5,347 nucleotides of DNA from Chloroflexota bacterium (GTDB lineage: Bacteria; Chloroflexota; Dehalococcoidia; GIF9; AB-539-J10). A model generated the notes under the pieces. That model made no database searches and had not been told where the DNA came from. It worked only from the letters and a program-made list of their open reading frames with translations. Location: positions 1 through 5,347 of the forward strand of contig DAOVBS010000049.1 of NCBI GenBank assembly GCA_030670425.1, written 5' to 3'. Position 1 is the stretch's first letter. Each line of letters opens with the position of its first letter. This document shows positions 1 to 5,264 of the stretch, in pieces. Position numbers and translations under genes: made by a program.

Positions 1-104
1 GGTTTGTCGTTAACCTGTATCGCCCCTTCTCCCGCGAAAAGCCTGACCTGAGCTATAGCGCACTTGCGCTTACCCGTTCCCCAGACATATCTCTCTTCAC
101 TCAT
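1..104 (-). CDS. rpsI: 30S ribosomal protein S9 (uS9), 5' part only
   Basis: The first 34 codons of S9, cut by the left edge of the window. The protein binds the 3' major (head) domain of 16S rRNA, and its missing C-terminal tail is the part that in the family reaches toward P-site tRNA. The visible part carries the family's N-terminal signature: a GTGKRK stretch at about residues 9-14, then AIAQVRLF and GEGAIQVN, matching the usual pattern of GTGRRK, A-ARVRL and G-G-I-ING. The ATG follows the rplM stop codon with no gap. A strong purine-rich Shine-Dalgarno site lies in the last codons of rplM, 6 bases before the ATG. The pair rplM-rpsI is one of the most conserved ribosomal gene pairs in bacteria. 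Nothing in the visible part looks damaged. Confidence 0.96.
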   Translation of the reverse strand, partial: MSEERYVWGTGKRKCAIAQVRLFAGEGAIQVNDK

Positions 105-533
105 CTATGATCCTTCCTTGGGGCCAAGCTGAGCACCGTGAGGATGCTCACCTCCGGCATAGACCCTAAGCTTCTTGAACATGTCCTTGCCCAAATGACT
201 GTGGGGCAGCATCCCTTTCACAGCGTGCTCAATAACGCGGGTGGGATATCTGCTGAATACTTCCTCAAATGTAGGATCCTTCAAGCCTCCAGGATATCCA
301 GAATGCCTGTAGTACCTCTTCTGCTCCGCCTTCTTTCCAGACACCTTCACTTTGGCGGCGTTAATCACCACAACGTAGTCCCCGGTGTCAAGGTTGGGAG
401 CATGGATTGGCTTGTGCTTGCCCATCAGCAAAGTGGCTACCTCAACCGCCACCTTGCCCAGAATCTTTCCTGCCGCATCGACTACGTGCCACTCACGCTG
501 GATATCCTTGGCTCTGGTAGCATATGTATTCAC
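105..533 (-). CDS. rplM: 50S ribosomal protein L13 (uL13)
   Basis: L13 is an early-assembling 50S protein that binds 23S rRNA. The 142-residue product has the usual family length. It shows WHVVDA-GK-LG near residues 15-26, the GKHKP segment near 38-42, DTGDYVVVINA near 49-59, and the C-terminal signature VKGMLP, LG, KL-VY-G, HPH-AQ from about residue 105 to 135. The start is a GTG at 533 that shares four bases (GTGA) with the stop of truA. A GAGG motif lies 7 bases upstream at 541-544, inside truA. This start gives the expected short N-terminal extension before the WHVVDA core, so I keep it. Translation is probably coupled to truA. The next gene, rpsI, starts on the base after the stop. Confidence 0.97.
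   Translation of the reverse strand: MNTYATRAKDIQREWHVVDAAGKILGKVAVEVATLLMGKHKPIHAPNLDTGDYVVVINAAKVKVSGKKAEQKRYYRHSGYPGGLKDPTFEEVFSRYPTRVIEHAVKGMLPHSHLGKDMFKKLRVYAGGEHPHGAQLGPKEGS
111..119 (-). promoter_or_regulatory. Shine-Dalgarno site of rpsI inside the rplM 3' end
   Basis: On the minus strand AAGGAAGGA ends 6 bases before the rpsI ATG. The same bases encode the Lys-Glu-Gly near the C-terminus of L13, so the coding end of rplM doubles as the ribosome binding site of rpsI. It fixes the rpsI start at position 104. Confidence 0.8.
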
Positions 534-1321
534 TTGCCAACCTCGTCGGGGATTGTCTCGCTCACCTGGTCAAGAGGCCTCGGATAGTTAACACGTGTCA
601 GACACAAGCCCTTTGCCGGGGCCGTAGGGCCAGCCAGGCCAGGTTGCCTCTCCTCCATGACGTACCGGAAATGCTCAATGCTCAGTTTTCCCAACCCCAA
701 CCTAATCAAGAGCCCCATTGTATTGCGGACCTGGTGACGTATAAAGGAATTGGCCACCAAACATAGGACGAGAAACTCATCCCTCTTCTCCATGTTCGCT
801 TCGTACATGCAGCGGGTCGTGTTGTCTACATCATCCAGCGAGGTAGCGAAAGAGGCAAAATCGTGTTCGCCTACCATCATCTGACATGCCTGCCGCATGG
901 TCTCGATGTCCAGCGTCTTGGGCATAAACAGCGCAAACATCTCACTGAATGGCGATCTTGTCGGGCTATTCAGGATGTGGTAGCAATACTCCCGACTCAG
1001 AGCATCGCGTCGAACCTTGAAGTCATCGCCAACTGTGTAGGCCGCTTTGACCGCAACATCGCTGGGCAGGTAATGGTTCAACCCCTTGACCATAGTCATC
1101 GTACTCATCGCGGCGCTTGTCCGGAAACTCACCACTTGACCTTTGGCATGCACGCCAGCATCAGTCCTGCTGGCTGATATCACTCGGCTGCTCTGTCCAC
1201 AAAGCTCGCTGACAGCCCGCTCAAGCTCGGCTTGAATGGTGGGCAGGCCAGTCTGCCACTGGAACCCATGGTAGCGTGTGCCATTGTACTCTACAACTAG
1301 AACAAACCTAGTGAGGCTCAC
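530..1321 (-). CDS. truA: tRNA pseudouridine(38-40) synthase TruA
   Basis: TruA converts uridines 38, 39 and 40 in the anticodon arm of many tRNAs to pseudouridine. At 263 residues it has a normal length. Visible motifs are the N-terminal strand VEYNGTRYHGFQWQ (about 10-23), the catalytic motif SRTDAGVHA with the nucleophilic aspartate at residue 54, the NSFIRHQVRN-MG stretch in the second half, and the C-terminal AGPTAPAKGLCL-RV motif. The more common form of the active-site motif begins GRTD; serine in place of glycine is a mild change. The gene starts with GTG, overlapping the rplQ stop by four bases, and ends overlapping the rplM start by four. No clear Shine-Dalgarno site precedes the GTG, so initiation probably relies on ribosomes finishing rplQ. 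Its place between rplQ and rplM is known from Clostridia and Chloroflexota. Confidence 0.96.
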   Translation of the reverse strand: MSLTRFVLVVEYNGTRYHGFQWQTGLPTIQAELERAVSELCGQSSRVISASRTDAGVHAKGQVVSFRTSAAMSTMTMVKGLNHYLPSDVAVKAAYTVGDDFKVRRDALSREYCYHILNSPTRSPFSEMFALFMPKTLDIETMRQACQMMVGEHDFASFATSLDDVDNTTRCMYEANMEKRDEFLVLCLVANSFIRHQVRNTMGLLIRLGLGKLSIEHFRYVMEERQPGLAGPTAPAKGLCLTRVNYPRPLDQVSETIPDEVGK

Positions 1322-1674
1322 CGCTCAACCAGTTCGATTTGAGCCATGCTAGCGTTATCACCACGGCGAGGCCCTAGCTTCACCAAGCGGGTGTAGCCGC
1401 CAGCGCGATCAGCAAACCTCGGAGCAACCTCGCCGAAGAGCTTCTCGACCACCCTCTTGTCCACTATGAACTGCAAAGCCCTTCTTCTTGAAGCAAGGCT
1501 ACCATCCTTACCCAGAGTGATCATCTTCTCAGCCAAGCTGCGGATTTCCTTGGCCTTGGCTTCAGTAGTAATCATGTGCTCGTGCTCCAAGAGCGTGGTT
1601 ACCTGATTCCGGTACAGGGACCACCGGTGACCAGTAGGCCTGCTCAGTCTCCGTCCAGCTATCCGATGCCTCAC
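1318..1674 (-). CDS. rplQ: 50S ribosomal protein L17 (bL17)
   Basis: L17 is a bacteria-specific large-subunit protein that sits near the exit tunnel on the back of the 50S. The 118-residue product aligns from end to end with the family: MRHR-GRRL-R at the N-terminus, the TTEAKAKE-R segment near residues 36-45, and the C-terminal core RFADRAGGYTR-VKLGPRRGDNA-MA-IELVER. The gene starts with GTG at 1674, overlapping the rpoA stop by four bases. An AAAGGGAA stretch at 1681-1688, inside rpoA, gives a usable ribosome binding site 8 bases from the GTG. The order rpoA-rplQ is nearly universal in bacteria and closes the classical alpha operon. Here the transcript appears to continue into truA, since the two genes overlap and no terminator intervenes. 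Confidence 0.97.
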   Translation of the reverse strand: MRHRIAGRRLSRPTGHRWSLYRNQVTTLLEHEHMITTEAKAKEIRSLAEKMITLGKDGSLASRRRALQFIVDKRVVEKLFGEVAPRFADRAGGYTRLVKLGPRRGDNASMAQIELVER

Positions 1675-2621
1675 TTTGTTTTCCCTTTCGCCTTTGGCCC
1701 AACGGGAAATCCCAACCCCACCAGCACTTCCTCCACTTCCCCTTGAGACTTCGCCCCAAAGCCAGGCAGAGGCGGCAATCCCGCCCTGCTTCTCTCCAGC
1801 AGTTGCCCCAGAGTCAGTATATCTCCCCTCCTCAGACTGTTGTAGGCACGAGTCGATAGGCCCAACTCCGCCAAAGGCATATTGTACTTCTCAGGAGAAA
1901 TAGACAGACCGTTGATTTCACCCACCCGCTCCGCCGCCGCGATTTCCAGTTCCCTGAAAGAGGATAGTTGGTCAATCAGGATGTCAGCACTCTGGCTAAC
2001 CGCTTCCCATGGAGAAATGGTGCCATCGGACCAGACTTCCAGGATGAGCCTCTCCGGGCTCTTCTCTTCACCAGGCATCACCGATTCCACCGAGAAATTG
2101 GCTTTGCGAACTGGTGTGTAGATAGCATCCAGAGGCAAAGCCCCCACGGGTAGCAGGTCACCCATCGATTCAGCAGGCACATAGCCTCTGCCCAATTCCA
2201 CATTAAACTCCACGCGCAGCTCAGCCTCGGGAGAATCCAGAGTAGCCAGGCGCAGTTCGGGATTGACCACTTCGAAATCTGCTGTCTGCCCTATATCAGC
2301 AGCGCAGACTTCGCCTTCGCCCTTTGCGTCCAGAGTCAACATTCCCGGTTGGCGGGAAAGGAACTTCAACCTCAGCTCCCTGACGTTGAGCAAGAACTCC
2401 GTGACATCTTCCTTCACGTGAGGAATACAGGTGAACTCGTGCTGGATTCCTTCAATCTTGATCCAGGTTACGGCAGCCCCCGGCAGGGCACTGAGAAGTA
2501 TCCGGCGCATGGTGTTGCCCAAGGTGGTGCCGAAGCCCACCTGCAGAGGCTCAGCAGTGAAGCGCCCGTAGTTATTGGCGCTCTCAACACACTTCACACT
2601 GGGGATAGATAGACTATGCAA
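1671..2621 (-). CDS. rpoA: DNA-directed RNA polymerase subunit alpha
   Basis: The alpha subunit dimerises to start RNA polymerase assembly and contacts upstream promoter DNA and activators. The 316 residues show the two-domain layout. The N-terminal domain (to about 230) has VGFGTTLGN-MRRILLSALPG, where Arg39-Arg40 match the assembly-critical Arg44-Arg45 of E. coli, followed by EGIQHEF and LLNV. The C-terminal domain (about 245-305) has L-LSTRAYNSLRR and GFGAKS-GE-EEVL. Arg258, Asn261, Gly289, Lys291 and Ser292 match the E. coli DNA-contact residues R265, N268, G296, K298 and S299; E. coli N294 is replaced by glycine. The tail is lysine-rich. The start is TTG, chosen because AAGGAGG lies 9 bases upstream and the next candidate, an in-frame GTG at codon 9, lacks such a site. 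The gene follows rpsD by 20 bases and overlaps rplQ by four. Confidence 0.97.
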   Translation of the reverse strand: MHSLSIPSVKCVESANNYGRFTAEPLQVGFGTTLGNTMRRILLSALPGAAVTWIKIEGIQHEFTCIPHVKEDVTEFLLNVRELRLKFLSRQPGMLTLDAKGEGEVCAADIGQTADFEVVNPELRLATLDSPEAELRVEFNVELGRGYVPAESMGDLLPVGALPLDAIYTPVRKANFSVESVMPGEEKSPERLILEVWSDGTISPWEAVSQSADILIDQLSSFRELEIAAAERVGEINGLSISPEKYNMPLAELGLSTRAYNSLRRGDILTLGQLLERSRAGLPPLPGFGAKSQGEVEEVLVGLGFPVGPKAKGKTK

Positions 2622-2630
2622 GGGATGGGG

Positions 2631-2637
2631 CCTCCTT
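2631..2637 (-). promoter_or_regulatory. Strong Shine-Dalgarno site selecting the TTG start of rpoA
   Basis: AAGGAGG on the minus strand ends 9 bases before the TTG at 2621, within the 20-base gap after the rpsD stop. It is the longest match to the anti-Shine-Dalgarno sequence in the window that lies between genes. It decides the rpoA start in favour of TTG over the in-frame GTG eight codons later. Confidence 0.8.
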
Positions 2638-2641
2638 CAAC

Positions 2642-3271
2642 TCACCTTGAATAATACTCAACGATAACCCTGCCATCGAACCTGGGATCGATATCATCCT
2701 TGCCAGGCAAAGCCAAGACGTTGCCTATCATTCGCTGTTCATTCAAGCTCAGCCAGCCAGGGATGCTCCTCCCCTTGATTTCTTCAGCTAGCCTCTTGTA
2801 GTATCCGGTCCTGACGCTTCTCTCACGCCACGTGATAGCATCTCCAGACTTGGCCAGATAGGAAGGGATATCCACTTTGCGTCCGTTGACACAGATATGA
2901 CCGTGCCGGACTACTTGCCTGGCCTGAGCACGAGAAGAGGCGAAGCCCAGACTATAGACTACATTGTCCAGCCGTCTCTCCATCAACACGAGAATGTTCT
3001 CTCCCGTGATACCAGGAGCTTTCTTGGCCTCAGCAAAGAAGCGGCGAAACTGCCTCTCCAGGACACCATAGCTGAAACGAACCTTCTGCTTTGCTTTCAA
3101 CTGTAGTGCACGCTCGGATTCTCTGCGCCGTCGATTCCTGGAGCGCTCTTTGGGACGGGCGCTCCTCCTCTCCAGCGGGCATTTGGAAGAGGAACACCTC
3201 TGCCCTTTGAGCATCAGTTTCTCACCAATGTGCCGACACTGGTGACAGACGGGGCCGATGTAGCGCGCCAT
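2642..3271 (-). CDS. rpsD: 30S ribosomal protein S4 (uS4), zinc-binding form
   Basis: S4 nucleates 30S assembly by binding the 5' domain of 16S rRNA and, in many bacteria, represses translation of its own operon. The 209-residue product is full length. Cys9, Cys12, Cys26 and Cys31 form a zinc-finger pattern like that of Thermus S4. The core LMERRLDNVVYSLGFASSRA begins near residue 91, and the S4 RNA-binding domain (QARQVVRHGHICVNGRKVDIPSY) follows. The protein ends in VIVEYYSR, the usual terminus. Odd: where most bacterial S4 proteins have YPPG-HG just after the zinc finger, residues 38-44 read ARPKERS, with no gap in the alignment as I recall the Thermus sequence. The ATG lies 3 bases after the rpsK stop, and its AGGAGG site lies in the last rpsK codons. 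Placement of rpsD between rpsK and rpoA makes feedback on rpsM by S4 plausible. Confidence 0.97.
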   Translation of the reverse strand: MARYIGPVCHQCRHIGEKLMLKGQRCSSSKCPLERRSARPKERSRNRRRRESERALQLKAKQKVRFSYGVLERQFRRFFAEAKKAPGITGENILVLMERRLDNVVYSLGFASSRAQARQVVRHGHICVNGRKVDIPSYLAKSGDAITWRERSVRTGYYKRLAEEIKGRSIPGWLSLNEQRMIGNVLALPGKDDIDPRFDGRVIVEYYSR

Positions 3272-3274
3272 ACC

Positions 3275-3667
3275 CTACACCTTCCTCCTACCACGAGGAC
3301 GGCAACCGTCATGAGGAATAGGAGTCACATCTCTAATCCCGGTCACGGTAAGACCTGAAGCCTGCAAGGCACGGATAGCAGCTTCACGGCCACTGCCGGG
3401 GCCTTTGATGTAAACCTCGATGCGACGCAGGCCGCCGTTAGACGCCTCACGTCCTGCTCCCTGGGCAGCCAGTTGAGCGGCATACGGAGTACCCTTCTTC
3501 GAGCCCTTGAACCCAGCCTTACCCGAACTTCCCCAAGAGATCACGTTGCCCTCAAGATCAGCAATGGTAACAATAGTGTTGTTGAAGGTAGACTGGATAT
3601 AAGCTCTGCCCTCAACGATCCCCCTACGTATCTTTTTGCCCGGCTTGGCTCTCTTCTTCTTTGGCAT
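3275..3667 (-). CDS. rpsK: 30S ribosomal protein S11 (uS11)
   Basis: S11 forms part of the 30S platform next to the mRNA exit channel. The 130-residue product shows the basic N-terminus (PKKKR), STFNNTIVTI-D-GNVISW-S-G--GFKGS-K-TPYAAQ (residues 26-66), the KGPG-GRE-AIRAL segment and the C-terminal TPIPHDGCRPRGRRKV. Residue 120 is Asp, where E. coli has Asn119, the residue that becomes isoaspartate in the mature ribosome. The ATG lies 15 bases after the rpsM stop. AGGTGG at 3679-3684 overlaps that stop and sits 11 bases from the ATG, a little far but usable. The gene is in the conserved order rpsM-rpsK-rpsD-rpoA, and its stop is 3 bases before rpsD. Confidence 0.97.
   Translation of the reverse strand: MPKKKRAKPGKKIRRGIVEGRAYIQSTFNNTIVTIADLEGNVISWGSSGKAGFKGSKKGTPYAAQLAAQGAGREASNGGLRRIEVYIKGPGSGREAAIRALQASGLTVTGIRDVTPIPHDGCRPRGRRKV
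3278..3289 (-). promoter_or_regulatory. Shine-Dalgarno region of rpsD inside the rpsK 3' end
   Basis: The minus-strand string AGGAGGAAGGTG encodes the last four residues of S11 (Arg-Arg-Lys-Val) and lies directly before the rpsK stop. AGGAGG ends 12 bases before the rpsD ATG, and the AAGG that follows ends 8 bases before it. The overlap suggests coupled translation of rpsK and rpsD. Confidence 0.65.
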
Positions 3668-3682
3668 CTAGCTACAAACCAC

Positions 3683-4072
3683 CTATTTCTTAGCTACACC
3701 ACGCCTCTGTCCTCTCCCAGCTACCGTCTTCTTTACACCTCTTCTGGTGCGAGCATTGGTGCGCGTCCTTTGACCATGAGCAGGCAGATTCATGCGGTGC
3801 CTCATTCCCCTATAACAACCAGTATCAACGAGGCGCTTTATGTTGAACTGAACTTCCCGCCTGAGGTCACCTTCAACCTTACACTGCCTGTCAACGACGC
3901 CGCGGAGATGGCTGACCTGCTCCTCAGAAAGGTCCTTGACCTTGATGTCTGGAGCAACCTCGGCAGCTGCCAGAATCGTCTGGCTCAACGCAGGACCAAT
4001 GCCATAGACATATTGCAGGGCTACCTTGACTGGTTTGCCCTTAGGAAGATCTACCCCAGCGATGCGTGCCAT
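3683..4072 (-). CDS. rpsM: 30S ribosomal protein S13 (uS13)
   Basis: S13 lies in the 30S head and touches the P-site tRNA and the 50S subunit. The 129-residue product begins MARIAGVDLP, the normal start, carries a helix-two-turns-helix segment around YVYGIG (21-26), and has the conserved C-terminal stretch YRG-RHR followed by LP-HGQRT-TNARTRRG (87-112), ending in a lysine- and arginine-rich tail. The ATG is fixed by this N-terminus, because the in-frame sequence upstream soon meets TAG. No Shine-Dalgarno site lies within normal reach; the nearest purine-rich string, AGGAAAG, is more than 30 bases upstream in the 47-base leader. That leader and an inverted repeat around the start codon suggest that initiation is controlled by RNA folding, possibly by S4, as in the E. 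coli alpha operon. This regulatory reading is inference. Confidence 0.97.
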   Translation of the reverse strand: MARIAGVDLPKGKPVKVALQYVYGIGPALSQTILAAAEVAPDIKVKDLSEEQVSHLRGVVDRQCKVEGDLRREVQFNIKRLVDTGCYRGMRHRMNLPAHGQRTRTNARTRRGVKKTVAGRGQRRGVAKK

Positions 4073-4119
4073 GGACTACTACTAATCAAACAATGCGGTG
4101 GATGACTTTCCTGAGGGAA
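4038..4119 (-). promoter_or_regulatory. Candidate structured leader of rpsM (possible S4 control region)
   Basis: The 47 bases between the rpmJ stop and the rpsM ATG have no normally placed Shine-Dalgarno site. CCCTCAGGAA (4108-4117) near the start of the leader can pair with TTCCTAAGGG (4038-4047) in rpsM codons 9-12, with nine of ten positions matching. A short extension (GTC with GAT, one wobble pair) is possible after a mismatch. The helix would enclose the start codon in a large loop. The leader can instead form a weak 4-bp hairpin (TTCC, four-base loop, GGAA) at 4108-4119. In E. coli, S4 represses the alpha operon through a folded leader over the rpsM start. The present structure is not the same sequence, and the link to S4 is inferred from position only. 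Confidence 0.3.
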
Positions 4120-4233
4120 TTAGCCCTGCCTCTGCTTGTGCCTTGGATTCACACAGATAACCCTGACAACTCCCTTCCTTTTGACTATCTTGCACTTACT
4201 GCAACGCCGCTTTACTGAAGAACTCACCTTCAT
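4120..4233 (-). CDS. rpmJ: 50S ribosomal protein L36 (bL36), zinc-ribbon form
   Basis: L36 is the smallest common large-subunit protein and binds 23S rRNA near the base of the stalk region. This 37-residue ORF reads MKVSSSVKRRCSKCKIVKR and continues KGVV-VIC-NPRHKQRQG, matching the family along its whole length. Cys11, Cys14, Cys27 and His32 form the C-C-C-H zinc site of the C+ form. It is the expected gene between infA and rpsM. No good Shine-Dalgarno site precedes the ATG; GTGA six bases upstream is the only weak match. The predicted promoter in the gap after infA would give a transcript with a leader of only about 22 bases, so initiation may depend on the unstructured, T-rich leader. Confidence is high because of the near-invariant sequence and context. 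Confidence 0.96.
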   Translation of the reverse strand: MKVSSSVKRRCSKCKIVKRKGVVRVICVNPRHKQRQG

Positions 4234-4261
4234 TTTCAGTCACGAAAAACAAAACCGTGTA

Positions 4262-4290
4262 ATAATAGACGATTCCTAGCAAACTGTCAA
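4262..4290 (-). promoter_or_regulatory. Sigma-70-type promoter upstream of rpmJ
   Basis: In the 66-base gap between infA and rpmJ the minus strand carries TTGACA (4285-4290), exactly 17 bases, then TATTAT (4262-4267). This is a full match to the -35 consensus, five of six to the -10, and optimal spacing. Transcription would begin near 4255-4256 (GG), about 22 bases before the rpmJ ATG. No extended -10 (TGn) and no A/T-rich upstream element are seen. The promoter would let the rpmJ-rpsM-rpsK-rpsD-rpoA-rplQ block be transcribed apart from the upstream spc genes. It is a sequence prediction only. Confidence 0.7.
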
Positions 4291-4299
4291 AGGCGAAAG

Positions 4300-4518
4300 C
4301 TACTTGATTCGATAGGTGACCCTGCCCCGGCTCAAATCATAGGGCGAAAGCTCCACCAAGACCCTGTCGCCAGGCAGAATCTTGATGTAGTGCTTTCTCA
4401 TCCTACCCGAGATATGAGCCAGCACCGTATGGCCGTTAGCCAGCCCAACGCGAAACATAGTATTGGGCAGGCACACAGTCACCTTGCCCTCGACCTCTAT
4501 CTTCTCTTTCCTGGCCAT
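4300..4518 (-). CDS. infA: Translation initiation factor IF-1
   Basis: IF-1 is a single OB-fold protein that binds the 30S A site during initiation and helps IF-2 and IF-3. The 72 residues match the family's length and sequence throughout: MARKEKIEVEGKV at the start, LPNTMFRV (about 17-24), then NGH-VLAHISGRMRKHYIKILPGDRV and the C-terminal VELSPYDLSRGRVTYR. The start is fixed by the conserved N-terminus. A strong AGGAGG sits only 2 bases before the ATG; read as GAGG at 4524-4527 the spacing is 5. The gene follows map by 8 bases, the usual map-infA-rpmJ order. Downstream of its stop lies the gap with the predicted rpmJ promoter. Confidence 0.97.
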   Translation of the reverse strand: MARKEKIEVEGKVTVCLPNTMFRVGLANGHTVLAHISGRMRKHYIKILPGDRVLVELSPYDLSRGRVTYRIK

Positions 4519-4520
4519 AT

Positions 4521-4527
4521 CCTCCTC
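4521..4527 (-). promoter_or_regulatory. Shine-Dalgarno site of infA, unusually close to the ATG
   Basis: GAGGAGG on the minus strand occupies nearly all of the 8-base gap between map and infA and begins in the last base of the map stop codon. Its last G is 2 bases from the ATG, while the upstream GAGG gives a spacing of 5, so the upstream half is probably the part used. Confidence 0.6.
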
Positions 4528-5264
4528 TAGGTGAGTACCTCAGCTTCTCCATCCATAATGGCAATGGTGTGTTCAAAATGCGCCGAAAGGCTCCCGTCAG
4601 CCGTGAGCACAGTCCATTGGTTAGGAGCCAACTTGGTGTACCAAGCGCCGGCGTTTACCATCGGTTCAATAGCCAGAGTCATGCCCTTACGAAGCAAAGG
4701 ACCCTTGTTCAAGCCGAAATTGGGGACCGCCGGCTCCTCGTGTAACTCTCTGCCTACACCATGGCCGGTATATTCCCTGACCACAGAAAAGCCTCTTGAC
4801 TCAGCACATTCTTGAATGGCCATTGACACGTCTCCCACATGTGCCCCGCATTTGGCCTGGTGAATACCGGCAGTCAAGCTGCTTTCCGCCGCCGATATGA
4901 GATCCCTGGCCTGCTGACTTACGCTCCCCACCCCCACCGTTATGGCTGCATCCGTGTGAAAGCCATTGTAGAAGATGCCGGCGTCCAGAGAGACAATGTC
5001 CCCCTCACGCAGCATCCGCTCACCGGGAATGCCGTGTACTATCTCATCATTCACGGAGACGCACAGATTGGCCGGAAACCCACGGTAATTCTTGAAGGAA
5101 GGTCTGCCACCCCTTTTCCTCGACTCTTCTGCCATAACTACGTTGAACCGCTCGGTGCTGATCCCCACTCGTGTCTCCATTCTCAATATGTCCAAAATAT
5201 CTGCCAGGATTCTGCCGCACTGCCGCATGATGGCCACTTCCTCGGCAGATTTCACTATGATCAT
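4527..5264 (-). CDS. map: Methionine aminopeptidase, type I
   Basis: This metalloenzyme removes the initiator methionine from nascent proteins with small second residues. The 245-residue product is the short type Ia form without an N-terminal zinc extension. All metal-ligand and catalytic residues are present: His77 in HGIPG, Asp94 and Asp105 in the DAG to HTDA segment, His168 in TGHGVGRELHEEP, His175, Glu200 in AIEPM and Glu231 in FEHTIAI. I chose the ATG at 5264, which overlaps the adk stop in TGATG and gives the usual short N-terminus before the MR-GRI-A segment. A GTG one codon earlier (5267) is equally possible and would add one residue. Only a poor GA-rich ribosome binding site is present, so coupling to adk is likely. 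The order adk-map-infA is typical of the spc operon. Confidence 0.96.
   Translation of the reverse strand: MIIVKSAEEVAIMRQCGRILADILDILRMETRVGISTERFNVVMAEESRKRGGRPSFKNYRGFPANLCVSVNDEIVHGIPGERMLREGDIVSLDAGIFYNGFHTDAAITVGVGSVSQQARDLISAAESSLTAGIHQAKCGAHVGDVSMAIQECAESRGFSVVREYTGHGVGRELHEEPAVPNFGLNKGPLLRKGMTLAIEPMVNAGAWYTKLAPNQWTVLTADGSLSAHFEHTIAIMDGEAEVLT

Noticed and set aside
386..391. TTGACA on the minus strand inside rplM as a promoter -35.
   Set aside because: No -10-like hexamer lies 16-18 bases downstream, and the bases encode the conserved Leu-Asp-Thr of L13.
138..587. A 149-codon plus-strand open frame opposite rplM, and several others of 60-160 codons opposite truA, rpoA, rpsD and map.
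   Set aside because: All lie within well-supported minus-strand genes, none resembles a known family, and none shows its own convincing ribosome binding site in context.
1562..1759. A 65-codon minus-strand frame across the rpoA/rplQ junction.
   Set aside because: It overlaps both conserved genes in another frame and has no family resemblance; it is a shadow frame.
3889..3894. TTGACA on the minus strand inside rpsM as a promoter -35.
   Set aside because: At a 17-base spacing the downstream hexamer is GGTGAC, which is not a -10 element.
3473..4105. A 210-codon open frame on the plus strand opposite rpsK and rpsM.
   Set aside because: It is antisense to two near-invariant ribosomal genes, has no recognisable domain, and its low-complexity serine/leucine-rich translation is what the complement of arginine/lysine-rich genes gives.
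4108..4119. The palindrome TTCCCTCAGGAA just after rpmJ as a transcription terminator.
   Set aside because: The stem is only 4 bp and no T-run follows, so it cannot be a rho-independent terminator; it is considered only as part of the rpsM leader.
4292..4352. A 10-base direct repeat, AGCTTTCGCC on the minus strand, once in infA and once just after its stop codon.
   Set aside because: Two short copies only, one of them coding; nothing links them to a regulator, and chance is a sufficient explanation.
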